Notes under the pieces: model-generated
The model's input: only the letters and a program-made list of their open reading frames with translations
What the model was told of the DNA's origin: nothing
Databases searched by the model: none
DNA from: Paenibacillus sp. DMB20
Lineage (GTDB): Bacteria > Bacillota > Bacilli > Paenibacillales > Paenibacillaceae
Reading direction: 5' to 3'
NCBI RefSeq assembly: GCF_000987955.1
Contig: NZ_LAZU01000053.1
Span: 186,001 to 250,000, forward strand
DNA: 64,000 nucleotides
In this document: positions 18,438 to 26,512 of the stretch, piece by piece
Position numbering within the stretch: the first letter of the stretch is position 1
How the letters are laid out: each line of letters opens with the position of its first letter
Translations under genes and position numbers: made by a program

Positions 18438-19367
18438 TCAGGAGCCGGTTTCCGTCTTTTTGGTCTTGGCGGTGCGGCGTTTAGGCTTCGGCCCTTCCGT
18501 CTCGGCTCCGTCTCCGCTTACTTTGACGGCGGCATCCCCGGCTGCGGTTTTGCGGGTCGTTTTCCGCTTTTTCGGAGCCATGCCCGGATCGGTGGCAATG
18601 GGCTTTACGGCCTCGATGCTGGCCTGCAGGGCGGCCATGAGATCCACCACATTGGTTTCCTGGCGGGCAGGAGCGATTTTGACTTCCTCACCGGCCACCT
18701 TGCTGTTGATTATATCCAGCAGGCGTTCACGGTAATCGTCCGTATATTTGGCCGGATCAAACGCAGTGGAGAGCTGGTCGATCAGCATCTGCGCCATGGT
18801 CAGCTCCTTCTCGTTTACCGTGACGTTTTCGGGCAGGTTCGGCACCTGCGAAATCGGACGGATCTCGTCGGGGTAAAAGATCGTTTCGATGGCCAGGCAA
18901 TCCTCAATGACCCGAATGGCCGCCATGCTGCTTTTGGAGCGGATGGCGATTTTGGCGATGCCGATTTTCCCGGACTGACGCATGGCTTCCAGCAAAAGGC
19001 GGTATGCATTGGCGCCGGCTTGGTCGGGAGAGAGATAGTATGTTTTCTGAAAATAGATCGGGTCTATTTCCGTCAAATCCACGAAATCGAGAATCGTAAT
19101 GTTTTTATTGTTTTGCTCGGAGAGCTGCTCGAGCTCCTCCTTTTCAAACAGCACAAACTTTCCTTTTTCGTATTCATATCCTTTGTTGATTTCCTCCCAG
19201 CCGACCTCTTCCTCGCAAACCGGGCATTTGCGTACGTAGGAGAGCGGACTTCCGCACGCTTTATGGACATATCTCATGGAAATGTCTTTATCCTCGGTGG
19301 CGGAGAACATTTTGACGGGTACGTGCACGAGTCCGAAACTGATGGCGCCTTTCCAAACCGTATGCAT
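18438..19367 (-). CDS. ku: Ku protein
   Basis: DNA end-binding protein of non-homologous end joining, 309 residues. The N-terminus MHTVWKGAISFGLVHVPVKM and the segments YEKGKFVLFEKEELEQL and QTYYLSP-like (KTYYLSPDQAGANAY) are typical of bacterial Ku. The C-terminal tail after residue 250 is rich in Lys, Arg and Thr, as in Ku proteins whose tail binds DNA and recruits the ligase. The start at 19367 is chosen because AGGGAGG precedes it. The first gene of the operon, it is the likely carrier of the promoter in the 19368-19490 gap. Confidence 0.95.
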   Translation of the reverse strand: MHTVWKGAISFGLVHVPVKMFSATEDKDISMRYVHKACGSPLSYVRKCPVCEEEVGWEEINKGYEYEKGKFVLFEKEELEQLSEQNNKNITILDFVDLTEIDPIYFQKTYYLSPDQAGANAYRLLLEAMRQSGKIGIAKIAIRSKSSMAAIRVIEDCLAIETIFYPDEIRPISQVPNLPENVTVNEKELTMAQMLIDQLSTAFDPAKYTDDYRERLLDIINSKVAGEEVKIAPARQETNVVDLMAALQASIEAVKPIATDPGMAPKKRKTTRKTAAGDAAVKVSGDGAETEGPKPKRRTAKTKKTETGS

Positions 19368-19491
19368 CAATGAAACCTCCCTATCATTTTTTTGTAGATT
19401 AGTCCGTAAATTCAATAATGACTTTTAAATCTGGCTATATGGCATATATTCTGCCCAAAAAATGACTCTGGTATGAGTCAAAAGGCTTTTT

Positions 19492-19522
19492 GCATATTTC
19501 GGGGGGAGTTGAGGCATATTTA
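19492..19522 (+). promoter_or_regulatory. Sigma-G-like promoter before the spore genes
   Basis: GCATA, an 18-base spacer, then CATATTT(A). This is close to the forespore sigma-G consensus as I recall it (GHATR-N18-CATWHTA), with one mismatch. It lies about 50 bases before a small acidic protein gene that is followed by sspH, an expected sigma-G target. Confidence 0.5.
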
Positions 19523-19570
19523 GATTGGATTTCAAAGGGATTTCCCAAGCCGGCAAGGAGGAAGCGAAAC

Positions 19571-19861
19571 ATGACCCGGGAACATAAAGAAACGGAGACG
19601 CAGGAATTATCCCGTCCCCAAAACGCTGCCGACGATCAAGCAGTTCAAGCGGTTAACGGAGAAATGCCGGATTGGAACGAAGTGACCGGTCCTGAAAGCG
19701 GAATGGAACGAGAATCGACGATGCTGGATATCGACCGCATGGTCAACGAGGGGTTAGCCGGCGGGAATGTCACGAACGACAACGGGATGATCGGCCCCAC
19801 GACGACAGATACGATGAAGACGGTGGATGAAACGCCGGGAAATACCGGGAAAGGAGAATAA
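19571..19861 (+). CDS. Small acidic hydrophilic protein, probable spore protein
   Basis: Protein of 97 residues, acidic, rich in Asn, Thr, Glu and Gly, with no hydrophobic core, so probably disordered. Only MLDIDRMVNEGLAGGNVT looks structured. AAGGAGG lies a few bases before the ATG at 19571. It ends 3 bases before the sspH start region and shares its putative sigma-G promoter, which suggests forespore expression. I do not recognise a named family. A coat or core protein role is inference. Confidence 0.6.
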   Translation: MTREHKETETQELSRPQNAADDQAVQAVNGEMPDWNEVTGPESGMERESTMLDIDRMVNEGLAGGNVTNDNGMIGPTTTDTMKTVDETPGNTGKGE

Positions 19862-19864
19862 ACC

Positions 19865-20044
19865 ATGGATCTGGAACGAGCCATCAACATTTTTAAATCG
19901 GAAGACACATACAAGGTGAAGCTGGAAGGCGAGCCGGTATGGATCGAAGAGATCGACCGCGAGAACGGCATGGCCACGGTTCAAGTCGGATCACGGCCGA
20001 CCAATACGATTACGGTTAGCGTGCAACGGCTGGAAGAAGAGTAG
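19865..20044 (+). CDS. sspH: H-type small acid-soluble spore protein
   Basis: Protein of 59 residues reading MDLERAINIFKSEDTYK, then VKLEGEPVWIEEIDRENG and a C-terminus with SVQRLEEE. This matches the SspH family in length and order (an N-terminal helix, then YNGEPVYI-type strand, and an acidic end). SspH-type proteins are minor DNA-associated or core proteins made in the forespore. It directly follows a small acidic protein gene. It is too short for many ORF finders but has the expected family features. Confidence 0.85.
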   Translation: MDLERAINIFKSEDTYKVKLEGEPVWIEEIDRENGMATVQVGSRPTNTITVSVQRLEEE

Positions 20045-20367
20045 CCGCCGATTTTGTTCAGCGCAGAAACCCTGCCGTCCTTTGAGAAGGATAACGGGGG
20101 CATTTCTGCTCAGCATACGGAATTCCATAAACGGGCACCTTGTTTCCGGTTGATTAACCCACGAAGGTTATGCGGATGCAAGGTTTTTTTATTATCGGGT
20201 CTTTGGGATTCCGCCCTTTGAGAACATACGCGCGTTGAGCCTGGATTATGCATGGTACAAACCGTTTTAATACATGGGATCCCTTCCCTTGCGGGGCGGT
20301 GGACAGACCGATATAATTAAGTTCAAGTCAATTCTAGCAATACGAGCTGAAAAAGGTGGGTACACAG
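20045..20367. other. Intergenic region with two hairpins
   Basis: This 323-base gap lies between sspH and tsaE. It holds a long hairpin at 20063-20109 (GCAGAAA with TTTCTGC, and inner TGCC with GGCA and CCGT with ACGG) that has no T run, and a terminator-like element at 20137-20190. No ORF with a ribosome site is evident. Promoter motifs for tsaE may lie near ATATAATT at about 20313. Confidence 0.5.
20137..20190 (+). terminator. Terminator-like hairpin after sspH
   Basis: ACCTTG at 20137-20142 pairs with CAAGGT at 20179-20184, with inner CCG/CGG and GGTT/AACC pairs, and is followed by a run of seven T. The large loop makes it less certain. Confidence 0.55.
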
Positions 20368-20865
20368 GTGACGGATAGCGGTCAAGAAAAGCAGTACCGT
20401 TTTAGTTCAAAAAGTCCGGCCGACACGGAAAGGCTGGCCTCTTGGCTGGCAAAAAAGGCGCAGCCGGGAACGGTCATCGGCCTCGACGGGGACCTTGGGG
20501 CGGGGAAAACGGCGTTTTCCCAGAGCTTTGCCAAGCATCTTGGGGTCGCCGGCGTGGTAAACAGCCCTACATTTACGATTATTAAGGAATATGAGGGGCG
20601 CCTCCCTCTCTATCATATGGATGTATATCGCCTATCGGTGGATGAGGCGGACGAGCTGGGACTGGATGAGTATTTTTTTGGCGAAGGGGTCTGTCTGGTG
20701 GAATGGAGCCGTCTGATTACCGAGCTCCTTCCCGGCGAGTATCTTCATATCCTGATTGAAACGACCGGGGAGTCCGAGCGTTTGATCACGGTAACGGGCA
20801 TCGGCGAATCTTACGGCCAGTGGTGCCATGACTTGAATGAAAATGGGGTAAGCATCAATGAATAA
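20368..20865 (+). CDS. tsaE: tRNA t6A synthesis ATPase TsaE
   Basis: P-loop ATPase of the threonylcarbamoyladenosine (t6A37) pathway, which works with TsaB and TsaD. In about 165 residues it shows Walker A GDLGAGKT, NSPTFTIIKEYEG, the metal-binding LYHMDVYRL, and LVEWSR. GTG 20368 is preferred because AAGGTGGG lies 9 bases before it; GTG 20356 is the other choice. It overlaps tsaB by 8 bases and starts the tsaE-tsaB-rimI-tsaD operon, the same order as ydiB-ydiC-ydiD-ydiE in Bacillus. Confidence 0.93.
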   Translation: MTDSGQEKQYRFSSKSPADTERLASWLAKKAQPGTVIGLDGDLGAGKTAFSQSFAKHLGVAGVVNSPTFTIIKEYEGRLPLYHMDVYRLSVDEADELGLDEYFFGEGVCLVEWSRLITELLPGEYLHILIETTGESERLITVTGIGESYGQWCHDLNENGVSINE

Positions 20866-21640
20866 TTACGACAGAATGCCGCGTCAGCGGTTTTTGGCGT
20901 TGGATACGTCGACATCCTCGCTTGCGGTGGCGGTCTTGGAGAACGAAACCCTGCTGCGGGAAATCAATGCCAGCGGGGAACGGAACCATTCCGTGCATAT
21001 GCATCCGGTCATCGCGCGGGCGGTGGAGGAAGCGGGGCTAACCATCCAGGAAGTTGAAGGCATAGCCGTCGGTATCGGTCCCGGATCGTATACGGGCGTG
21101 CGCATGGCGGTGACGGCTGCCAAAACGCTGTCCTGGGCCAACCGGATTCCGGTTGCCGGGGTATCGAGTCTGCACGCTATAGCTTGGGGAGGATTAGAGT
21201 CGGGACTTCAGGGCCGCCCGGGAAGAGATGAAACGTTTTGGGTAATCCCGCTGCTGGATGCAAGACGCGGTCAGGCCTACACGGCGCTTTTTGAAGGAAC
21301 AGGCGGAGAGGTTCCCCGGCGGCTTGCGCCGGATGGCATCCGGCTGATGGAAAGCTGGATTGACGAGCTTGCGGACAAGCTGAACGGATTGAGCGAAGGG
21401 GAATGCCCCGCCGGAATCTGGTTTACCGGTGACGTTTCGGTGCATGCCAAGGCGGCGGAACGGCTGTCGCAGTCGTATCAGGGGCCGCTGACGGTGCTTC
21501 CCTATGAGCTTGAAGGCCGCTGGGTTGGCCGGCTTGGCGCAGAACGTCTGCTTCGCGGCGAAAGTGACGAAATGCATACCTTGGTACCGAACTATACACA
21601 GCTTTCGGAAGCGGAAGCCAACCTGCTGCGCAAGCGGTGA
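20858..21640 (+). CDS. tsaB: tRNA t6A synthesis protein TsaB
   Basis: Inactive ASKHA-fold partner of TsaD in t6A formation, 260 residues, slightly longer than usual because of an insertion with many Gly and Glu after residue 110. The N-terminus FLALDTSTSSLAVAVLE and GIAVGIGPGSYTGVRMAVTAAKTLSWA are family signatures. Start ATG 20858 overlaps the end of tsaE. The gene is followed 20 bases later by rimI. Confidence 0.93.
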   Translation: MNNYDRMPRQRFLALDTSTSSLAVAVLENETLLREINASGERNHSVHMHPVIARAVEEAGLTIQEVEGIAVGIGPGSYTGVRMAVTAAKTLSWANRIPVAGVSSLHAIAWGGLESGLQGRPGRDETFWVIPLLDARRGQAYTALFEGTGGEVPRRLAPDGIRLMESWIDELADKLNGLSEGECPAGIWFTGDVSVHAKAAERLSQSYQGPLTVLPYELEGRWVGRLGAERLLRGESDEMHTLVPNYTQLSEAEANLLRKR

Positions 21641-21660
21641 AGGGAGCGTAGGATTGGAGT

Positions 21661-22185
21661 ATGGAACAGGAGTTTAAGGAATCGCCGGCGGATGAGGGAC
21701 TTTCCTTCCGTTTAATGACGCTGACGGATATCCCCGATGTCATGGTCGTGGAGCATGATGCGTTTACCCTTCCCTGGACGGAGGAAGCTTTCCGCAATGA
21801 ACTGACCATGAATCATTTTGCGCATTATATGATCATGGAATATGAAGGCCGAACGATCGGCTACGCAGGCATGTGGACGATCGTTGATGAAGCGCATATT
21901 ACCAATATCGCGCTGCTGTCTGCTTACCGGGGCCGGAAATGGGGAGAACGACTGCTTGGCGAGCTGATGAAGACGGCGTCTTTTATGGGCATGGAACGGA
22001 TTACGCTGGAGGTCCGGGTCAGCAACGGGGTTGCCCAAGGGCTTTATAAGAAAATGGGATTTAAACCGGCAGGCATCCGTAAAGCCTATTATTCCGACAA
22101 TCAGGAGGATGCTTTAATCATGTGGGCGGATCTGCCGCCTTACCATGATCGCGGAAATGAGGAAGGAAGCGAAGACGTATCATGA
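21661..22185 (+). CDS. rimI: Ribosomal protein S18-alanine N-acetyltransferase
   Basis: GNAT acetyltransferase that acetylates the N-terminal alanine of ribosomal protein S18, 174 residues. The pattern FTLPWTEEAFRNEL, then IGYAGMWTIVDEAHITNIALLSAYRGRKWGERLL with the acetyl-CoA loop RGRKWG, and GLYKKMGFKPAGIRKAYYSDNQEDALIM is typical of RimI. It sits between tsaB and tsaD, overlapping tsaD by 4 bases, as in other Firmicutes. Confidence 0.92.
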   Translation: MEQEFKESPADEGLSFRLMTLTDIPDVMVVEHDAFTLPWTEEAFRNELTMNHFAHYMIMEYEGRTIGYAGMWTIVDEAHITNIALLSAYRGRKWGERLLGELMKTASFMGMERITLEVRVSNGVAQGLYKKMGFKPAGIRKAYYSDNQEDALIMWADLPPYHDRGNEEGSEDVS

Positions 22186-23228
22186 ATGAACAGAATCATA
22201 CAGGGTTGCATAGTCTGATTTTAGCCATAGAGACAAGCTGTGACGAGACCTCGGTCGCGGTTGTACGGGACGGGCACGAGGTGCTGTCCAGCGTGATTGC
22301 CAGCCAAATCGAGACCCACAAAGCCTTCGGCGGCGTGGTGCCGGAGGTGGCGTCCCGCAAGCATGTGGAGAGCATTACGTTGATTTTGGAGGAAGCCGTC
22401 CGAGAGGCCGGCGTGGATCTGCAGGATTTGTCGGCTGTCGCCGTAACCCAGGGACCGGGACTTGTCGGGGCGCTGCTTGTTGGCGTCGTGGCAGCCAAAA
22501 GCCTGGCCTATGCCCTGGATAAACCGCTGATCGGCACGCATCATATCGCGGGTCATATCTATGCCAACCGCATTGTCGGACCGATTGAATATCCTTCCAT
22601 GGCGCTTGTCGTTTCGGGAGGGCATACCGAGCTGGTCTATATGCGGGATGAAGGAAGCTTTGAACTCATCGGCCGAACCCGGGATGATGCGGTCGGAGAG
22701 GCATACGACAAGGTTGCCCGCGCGCTTGGATTTCCGTATCCCGGGGGTCCGCATGTGGACAAGCTGGCGCTGGAAGCGGAGGAGGCCGTGGATCTGCCCC
22801 GCGTATGGCTGGAGCATGACTCATACGACTTCAGTTTTAGCGGTTTGAAATCGGCTGTGCTTAATGTCGTCAATCAGAGCAAAATGCGCGGCGAAGAGGT
22901 AAAGACAGCCGCCATCGCCCGCGGATTCCAGGAATCGGTCACGGAAGTGCTCGTTGAGAAAGCGGTTCGTGCCGTGAAGGCTTATGAGGCGAAACAGCTT
23001 TTGCTCTGCGGAGGGGTTGCCGCAAACAGGGGGCTTCGGCAGCTGCTTACCGAACGATGCGATCAGGAGAGCATTCCGTTGACGATTCCCCCGCATCGAT
23101 ATTGTACGGACAACGCCGCGATGATTGCGGCCGCCGCACATTTGAAATGGAAGCAAGGCAGCTTTACGCCGCTTCATATGAAGGCTGACCCTCAGCTGTC
23201 TTTGGAGGAATGGGCCGGAACGTTGTAA
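22182..23228 (+). CDS. tsaD: tRNA t6A transferase TsaD
   Basis: Catalytic subunit that transfers the threonylcarbamoyl group to A37 of ANN-decoding tRNAs, 348 residues. ILAIETSCDETSVAVV opens the ASKHA fold; metal ligands H121 and H125 are in HHIAGHIYANR, and the final ligand is in CTDNAAMIA near residue 308. GPGLVGALLVG and VSGGHTELVYM are also present. It ends the t6A operon with a strong terminator. In Bacillus the next gene is the ABC-F gene ydiF, but here the yhf operon comes first. Confidence 0.95.
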   Translation: MNEQNHTGLHSLILAIETSCDETSVAVVRDGHEVLSSVIASQIETHKAFGGVVPEVASRKHVESITLILEEAVREAGVDLQDLSAVAVTQGPGLVGALLVGVVAAKSLAYALDKPLIGTHHIAGHIYANRIVGPIEYPSMALVVSGGHTELVYMRDEGSFELIGRTRDDAVGEAYDKVARALGFPYPGGPHVDKLALEAEEAVDLPRVWLEHDSYDFSFSGLKSAVLNVVNQSKMRGEEVKTAAIARGFQESVTEVLVEKAVRAVKAYEAKQLLLCGGVAANRGLRQLLTERCDQESIPLTIPPHRYCTDNAAMIAAAAHLKWKQGSFTPLHMKADPQLSLEEWAGTL

Positions 23229-23230
23229 AA

Positions 23231-23273
23231 ATAGCCCGCCGTCTCTTTTAGTAAGAGCGGCAGGGCTTTTTTT
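23231..23273 (+). terminator. Intrinsic terminator of the t6A operon
   Basis: AGCCCGCCG pairs with CGGCAGGGCT (one bulge), followed by seven T. It starts a few bases after the tsaD stop. Confidence 0.88.
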
Positions 23274-23300
23274 CATGGCGAGGGTTCTCTTGGACAGGTT

Positions 23301-23455
23301 TAATAATTGTTTAGATTTATCTAATTATTCAATAAGAACTCCATTCCAAGATACAATCACCTGTTGGCTTTACCGAGTTGTATATTCATGTAAATTATTA
23401 ACAATTAGTTTGTGAGCTTAAAGCTATTGAATTCAATATGAGGTGATGATATCAT
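23301..23455. promoter_or_regulatory. yhf operon promoter region with three palindromes
   Basis: The AT-rich gap before yhfZ holds three perfect palindromes: TTAGATTTATCTAA at 23311-23324 (itself flanked by AATAATT and AATTATT), TATTGAATTCAATA at 23425-23438 and ATGATATCAT at 23446-23455. Such sites could be operators for YhfZ or a partner. I could not settle a single promoter. Confidence 0.45.
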
Positions 23456-23502
23456 TAACTATACAAAATACAGAAAATTGTACATTGAGGAGGTGAGATC
23501 AA

Positions 23503-24426
23503 GTGAACATCATGCAAGGGCTGAATTCCAAAAGCAGCATCGTGCTAAAAAAACTTGTAGAAGATATTTTGCTGATCGAACTGGATACCCGAATTCCAAA
23601 GATTGAAGAATTATCTAAAAAATATGGTGTTGGTCGCGGTACAATTCAGAACGTATTAAAACAAATGGAAGAAAACAACTGTGTCGTTTTGGAATCAAGA
23701 GGACACCTGGGAACATTTCTCCGGGATAAAAATATGAATCTGCTGCTTCAATGCTGTGGCGTCCATAATATTATCGGTGTCATGCCTCTTCCTTATTCGC
23801 GTAAATATGAAGGGCTGGCAACAGCTCTGCATGAAGGCTTTGAAGATATTGGGCTGCCCCTGCATTGTGCGTTTATGCGCGGAGCTGCGATTCGCTTGAA
23901 CAATCTGATAGAGGGCAGATACGACTTTGCGCTCGTATCGAAGTATGCCGCTTTAACAGAGAGCAGTAAATCCAAGGATTTGTTAATTGTTAAGGAGTTC
24001 GGAGTGAATTCCTATGTCTCCCGCCATGCGATCGTGTTGGCAGAAAACACCGGTGGAATTCAGGACGGGATGAAAATTGGAGTCGATAGTTACTCCATTG
24101 ACCAACAGGTACTGACGAATCTGGAGGTAAAGGGCAAGAACGTGGAGTTGGTCAATCTCAACTACATGCACTTGTTTGAACATTTGAAATCAAAGTCAAT
24201 TGACGCGATGATATGGAACATCGATGAAATTGACAGCACTTCATTTCATCTTGCTGAATTAACTTCAGAAGAAGCCTTGAAAATGGACAAGGAAATGAGC
24301 CGGGCAGCGATCGTTATCAACAAGGATAATTCGAAAATGGAGTATTTGCTTAATCTGGTATCCGCTGCGCATGTAATGGAGGTTCAGAAGCAGGTTGAGC
24401 TTGGAGAACGCATGCCTAAATACTGA
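23503..24426 (+). CDS. yhfZ: YhfZ-type transcriptional regulator
   Basis: Regulator of 307 residues. The N-terminal 60 residues form a GntR-like winged helix (LDTRIPKIEELSKKYGVGRGTIQNVLKQMEEN), and residues about 90-300 look like a periplasmic-binding-protein-type effector domain (VMPLPYSRKYEGLATALHEGF, AIVLAENTGGIQDGMKIGVDSYSIDQ). This matches YhfZ of the E. coli yhf operon. Start GTG 23503 has GAGGAGGTGA upstream. It is the first gene of the operon, so it probably controls it and itself. The ligand is unknown. Base composition is more AT-rich than the preceding core genes. Confidence 0.82.
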   Translation: MNIMQGLNSKSSIVLKKLVEDILLIELDTRIPKIEELSKKYGVGRGTIQNVLKQMEENNCVVLESRGHLGTFLRDKNMNLLLQCCGVHNIIGVMPLPYSRKYEGLATALHEGFEDIGLPLHCAFMRGAAIRLNNLIEGRYDFALVSKYAALTESSKSKDLLIVKEFGVNSYVSRHAIVLAENTGGIQDGMKIGVDSYSIDQQVLTNLEVKGKNVELVNLNYMHLFEHLKSKSIDAMIWNIDEIDSTSFHLAELTSEEALKMDKEMSRAAIVINKDNSKMEYLLNLVSAAHVMEVQKQVELGERMPKY

Positions 24427-24444
24427 CACGGGAGTGATGAGTGC

Positions 24445-24789
24445 GTGAGCGCTTTGCGAGAAAGGCTTGATATTTTGTTTTCTACAAATACCATTTCACC
24501 CAACGCAATGAAGATTTGCCAGGCAACCATTGAAAAATTTATAGATGAAGGAAACGAAAAGAAATACAGAAAGCTGGTCACGCACCTCGCCATGGCCATA
24601 ACGCGAATCGAGAGAGGGGAAGAGCTCAACGCACCTCCTGAACATATTATGAAGGAAATCAGGCAGTCCCCGCATTTTTCCCAAGCGTACACGAACGTAA
24701 CCTGGATTGAAACCCAGATGGGCCAAAAGCTTCCCGAGGAAGAACGGGAGTTCTTGATCATGCATTTTGTAAACGCTTCACATTTATAA
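24445..24789 (+). CDS. yhfY: YhfY-type PRD-domain protein
   Basis: Single PTS-regulation-domain (PRD) protein of 114 residues, nearly all helices, with ITRIERGEELNAPPEHIMKEIRQSPHFSQAYTNV and ENLIMHFVN-like REFLIMHFVNAS at the end. PRDs are usually phosphorylated on His by the PTS, and here a candidate is the C-terminal MHF His. There is no DNA-binding domain, so it may act with YhfZ. It starts at GTG 24445, 18 bases after yhfZ. It matches E. coli YhfY in length and content. Confidence 0.8.
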   Translation: MSALRERLDILFSTNTISPNAMKICQATIEKFIDEGNEKKYRKLVTHLAMAITRIERGEELNAPPEHIMKEIRQSPHFSQAYTNVTWIETQMGQKLPEEEREFLIMHFVNASHL

Positions 24790-24816
24790 AATATCATTTA
24801 GAAAAGAGGGATTCAG

Positions 24817-25176
24817 ATGAAAATCGTCATTGGCGGACAAGTGGAAAAGAAGGAAATTGAGGCTTTGGTCAAGCAGTATGGCGGAACAGCTATAGAGGTG
24901 AACGTTAGATCCGATTTGGATGCCGCGATGGCACTAAAGACGGGACAAGCCGATTATTATCTGGGCGCTTGTTATACCGGCGGGGGCGGTGCTTTGGCTA
25001 TGGCGATTGCACTTGTCGGCAAGCCGAACTGCGTGACGGTTTCCATGCCCGGCCATCCTCCGACACAAGAGAAGGTTGATCAGGCTGTTGCCCAAGGAGC
25101 TAAAGCATTCGGATTTACGGCGGACCATAAAGAGCAAGCCGTTGAACTTATCATGAAAGCGCTTAATATCCAATAA
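24817..25176 (+). CDS. yhfU: YhfU-type protein (DUF2620)
   Basis: Small protein of 119 residues, with a Rossmann-like alternation: MKIVIGGQVEKKEIEALVKQYGG at the start, and a Gly-rich loop YLGACYTGGGGALAMAIALVG in the middle, then NCVTVSMPGHPP. This is the YhfU family. The fold and Gly loop suggest binding of a small phosphorylated or nucleotide ligand, but no activity is known. It directly precedes the membrane protein gene yhfT, so the two may form a transport pair. An AAAGAGGG site precedes the ATG. Confidence 0.8.
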   Translation: MKIVIGGQVEKKEIEALVKQYGGTAIEVNVRSDLDAAMALKTGQADYYLGACYTGGGGALAMAIALVGKPNCVTVSMPGHPPTQEKVDQAVAQGAKAFGFTADHKEQAVELIMKALNIQ

Positions 25177-25204
25177 CACGAATTCGATTCAGGGGGCGAA
25201 TCTT

Positions 25205-26499
25205 ATGCTGGAAGCATTGATAGTCATTGGGTTAGGAATTGTAACTGCTATCATGGCCAATCTGGGGATAGCCGTGTTTAATGACGGACTTAGACCCATT
25301 GTCCCTGAAAATCTCGAAGGACGGATGACTCGCAGAGAATTGGGCGTAACCGCTTTCGCGATGAGTTTCGGACTGGTGATCGGGTTCGGGATCCCCATTT
25401 CGATTTCAGGCAGTATATTGCTAATTCATAGTATTTTGCTTGGTACCGATATTATCGGCTTGGCTTTTAAACGCGGAAAAATGAGCACGGCCGTGGCTGG
25501 CGCCCTTGGCGGCCTGTATGGTGCGGGAATTTATTTTGGCCTTCAGGCGGTTGTCAAAGCTTTTGAAATGCTTCCGCTCAACTTCATCGAAGGCTTCAAC
25601 AAAATCGGGGAACCTGTGGTTGTGTCCTTTATGGTGTTTCCCGCCCTTGCGATAGCCATCCAGTTTTCGATCAAGAAAGGGGTTGTTACCTTGCTGGTAG
25701 CGGCCCTGGCCAGACAGCTTGTTGTCTTCAGCAATACCAATAAACTCATTCAAATTGATGGTACACCGGTTGTTTTAAGTCCTGAAGGCATAGCGCTTAT
25801 CGTCGGAATGACCTTTCTGATCGCTTTTGCAATGAAGGAAAAATCCGATGACCAGAACCTTTCCGCCCTTGCTTCCATGTTTACGGACCGTGTGGCAAGG
25901 ATTAAAAAGTTTACGTGGATCGTGATGATTAGCGGCGGATTGGCTGCTGCGGCCACGAATCTTCTGGTCATCGCCGGGGATCCAATCTCTCTCAGCCTGC
26001 TGGCAGACGGGAAAATAACGGAAGGAGGAATGGCATCCTTGGCCAAGGCGATCGGCTTTGTTCCCCTGATTGCAAGTACAGCCATCGCTACCGGGGTCTT
26101 TGGTCCCGTAGGATTTACATTTGTTTTCGGGGTGGGAATATTTTCGCCTAATCCGGTCGTTGCAGCTTTGGCCGGCGCGGTCGTCATCTTTTTGGAAATT
26201 CAGTTGTTGTCCAAAATGGCCAAATTTTTGGATCGGTATCCAGGTATCCGCGCTTCGGGTGAAACCATCCGGACGGCGATGACCAGGGTATTGGAAGTTG
26301 CCCTTTTGATCGGAGGGGCTAATGCGGCCAATGCCATTGTACCGGGTCTGGATATTTCGGGATCGCCGGCTTCTACCTGCTGAATGAGGCGGCGGGACGC
26401 CCGATTGTTCGTATGGCCGTAGGTCCTGTAGGTGCTATAGCGATCGGGATTTTGGGGAACATTCTTGTGCTTCTGGGATTGTTTACACCACCGCAGTAA
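25205..26499 (+). pseudogene. yhfT: YhfT-type multi-spanning membrane protein, frameshifted
   Basis: Predicted transporter-like membrane protein with about 10 to 12 helices, matching YhfT. The first frame runs to a stop at 26383. At about 26350 (after NAIVPGL) one base appears to be missing, and the next frame continues GYFGIAGFYLLNEAAGRPIVRMAVGPVGAIAIGILGNILVLLGLF in pieces to the TAA at 26497-26499. The rejoined length, about 431 residues, is normal. Features include LIVIGLGIVTAIMANLGIAVFNDGLRP at the start and FGPVGFTFVFGVGIFSPNPVVA later. It may import the yhf substrate. Whether the frame break is real is unclear because the neighbouring genes are intact. Confidence 0.78.
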
Positions 26500-26512
26500 G
26501 GAGAGAGGTTCG

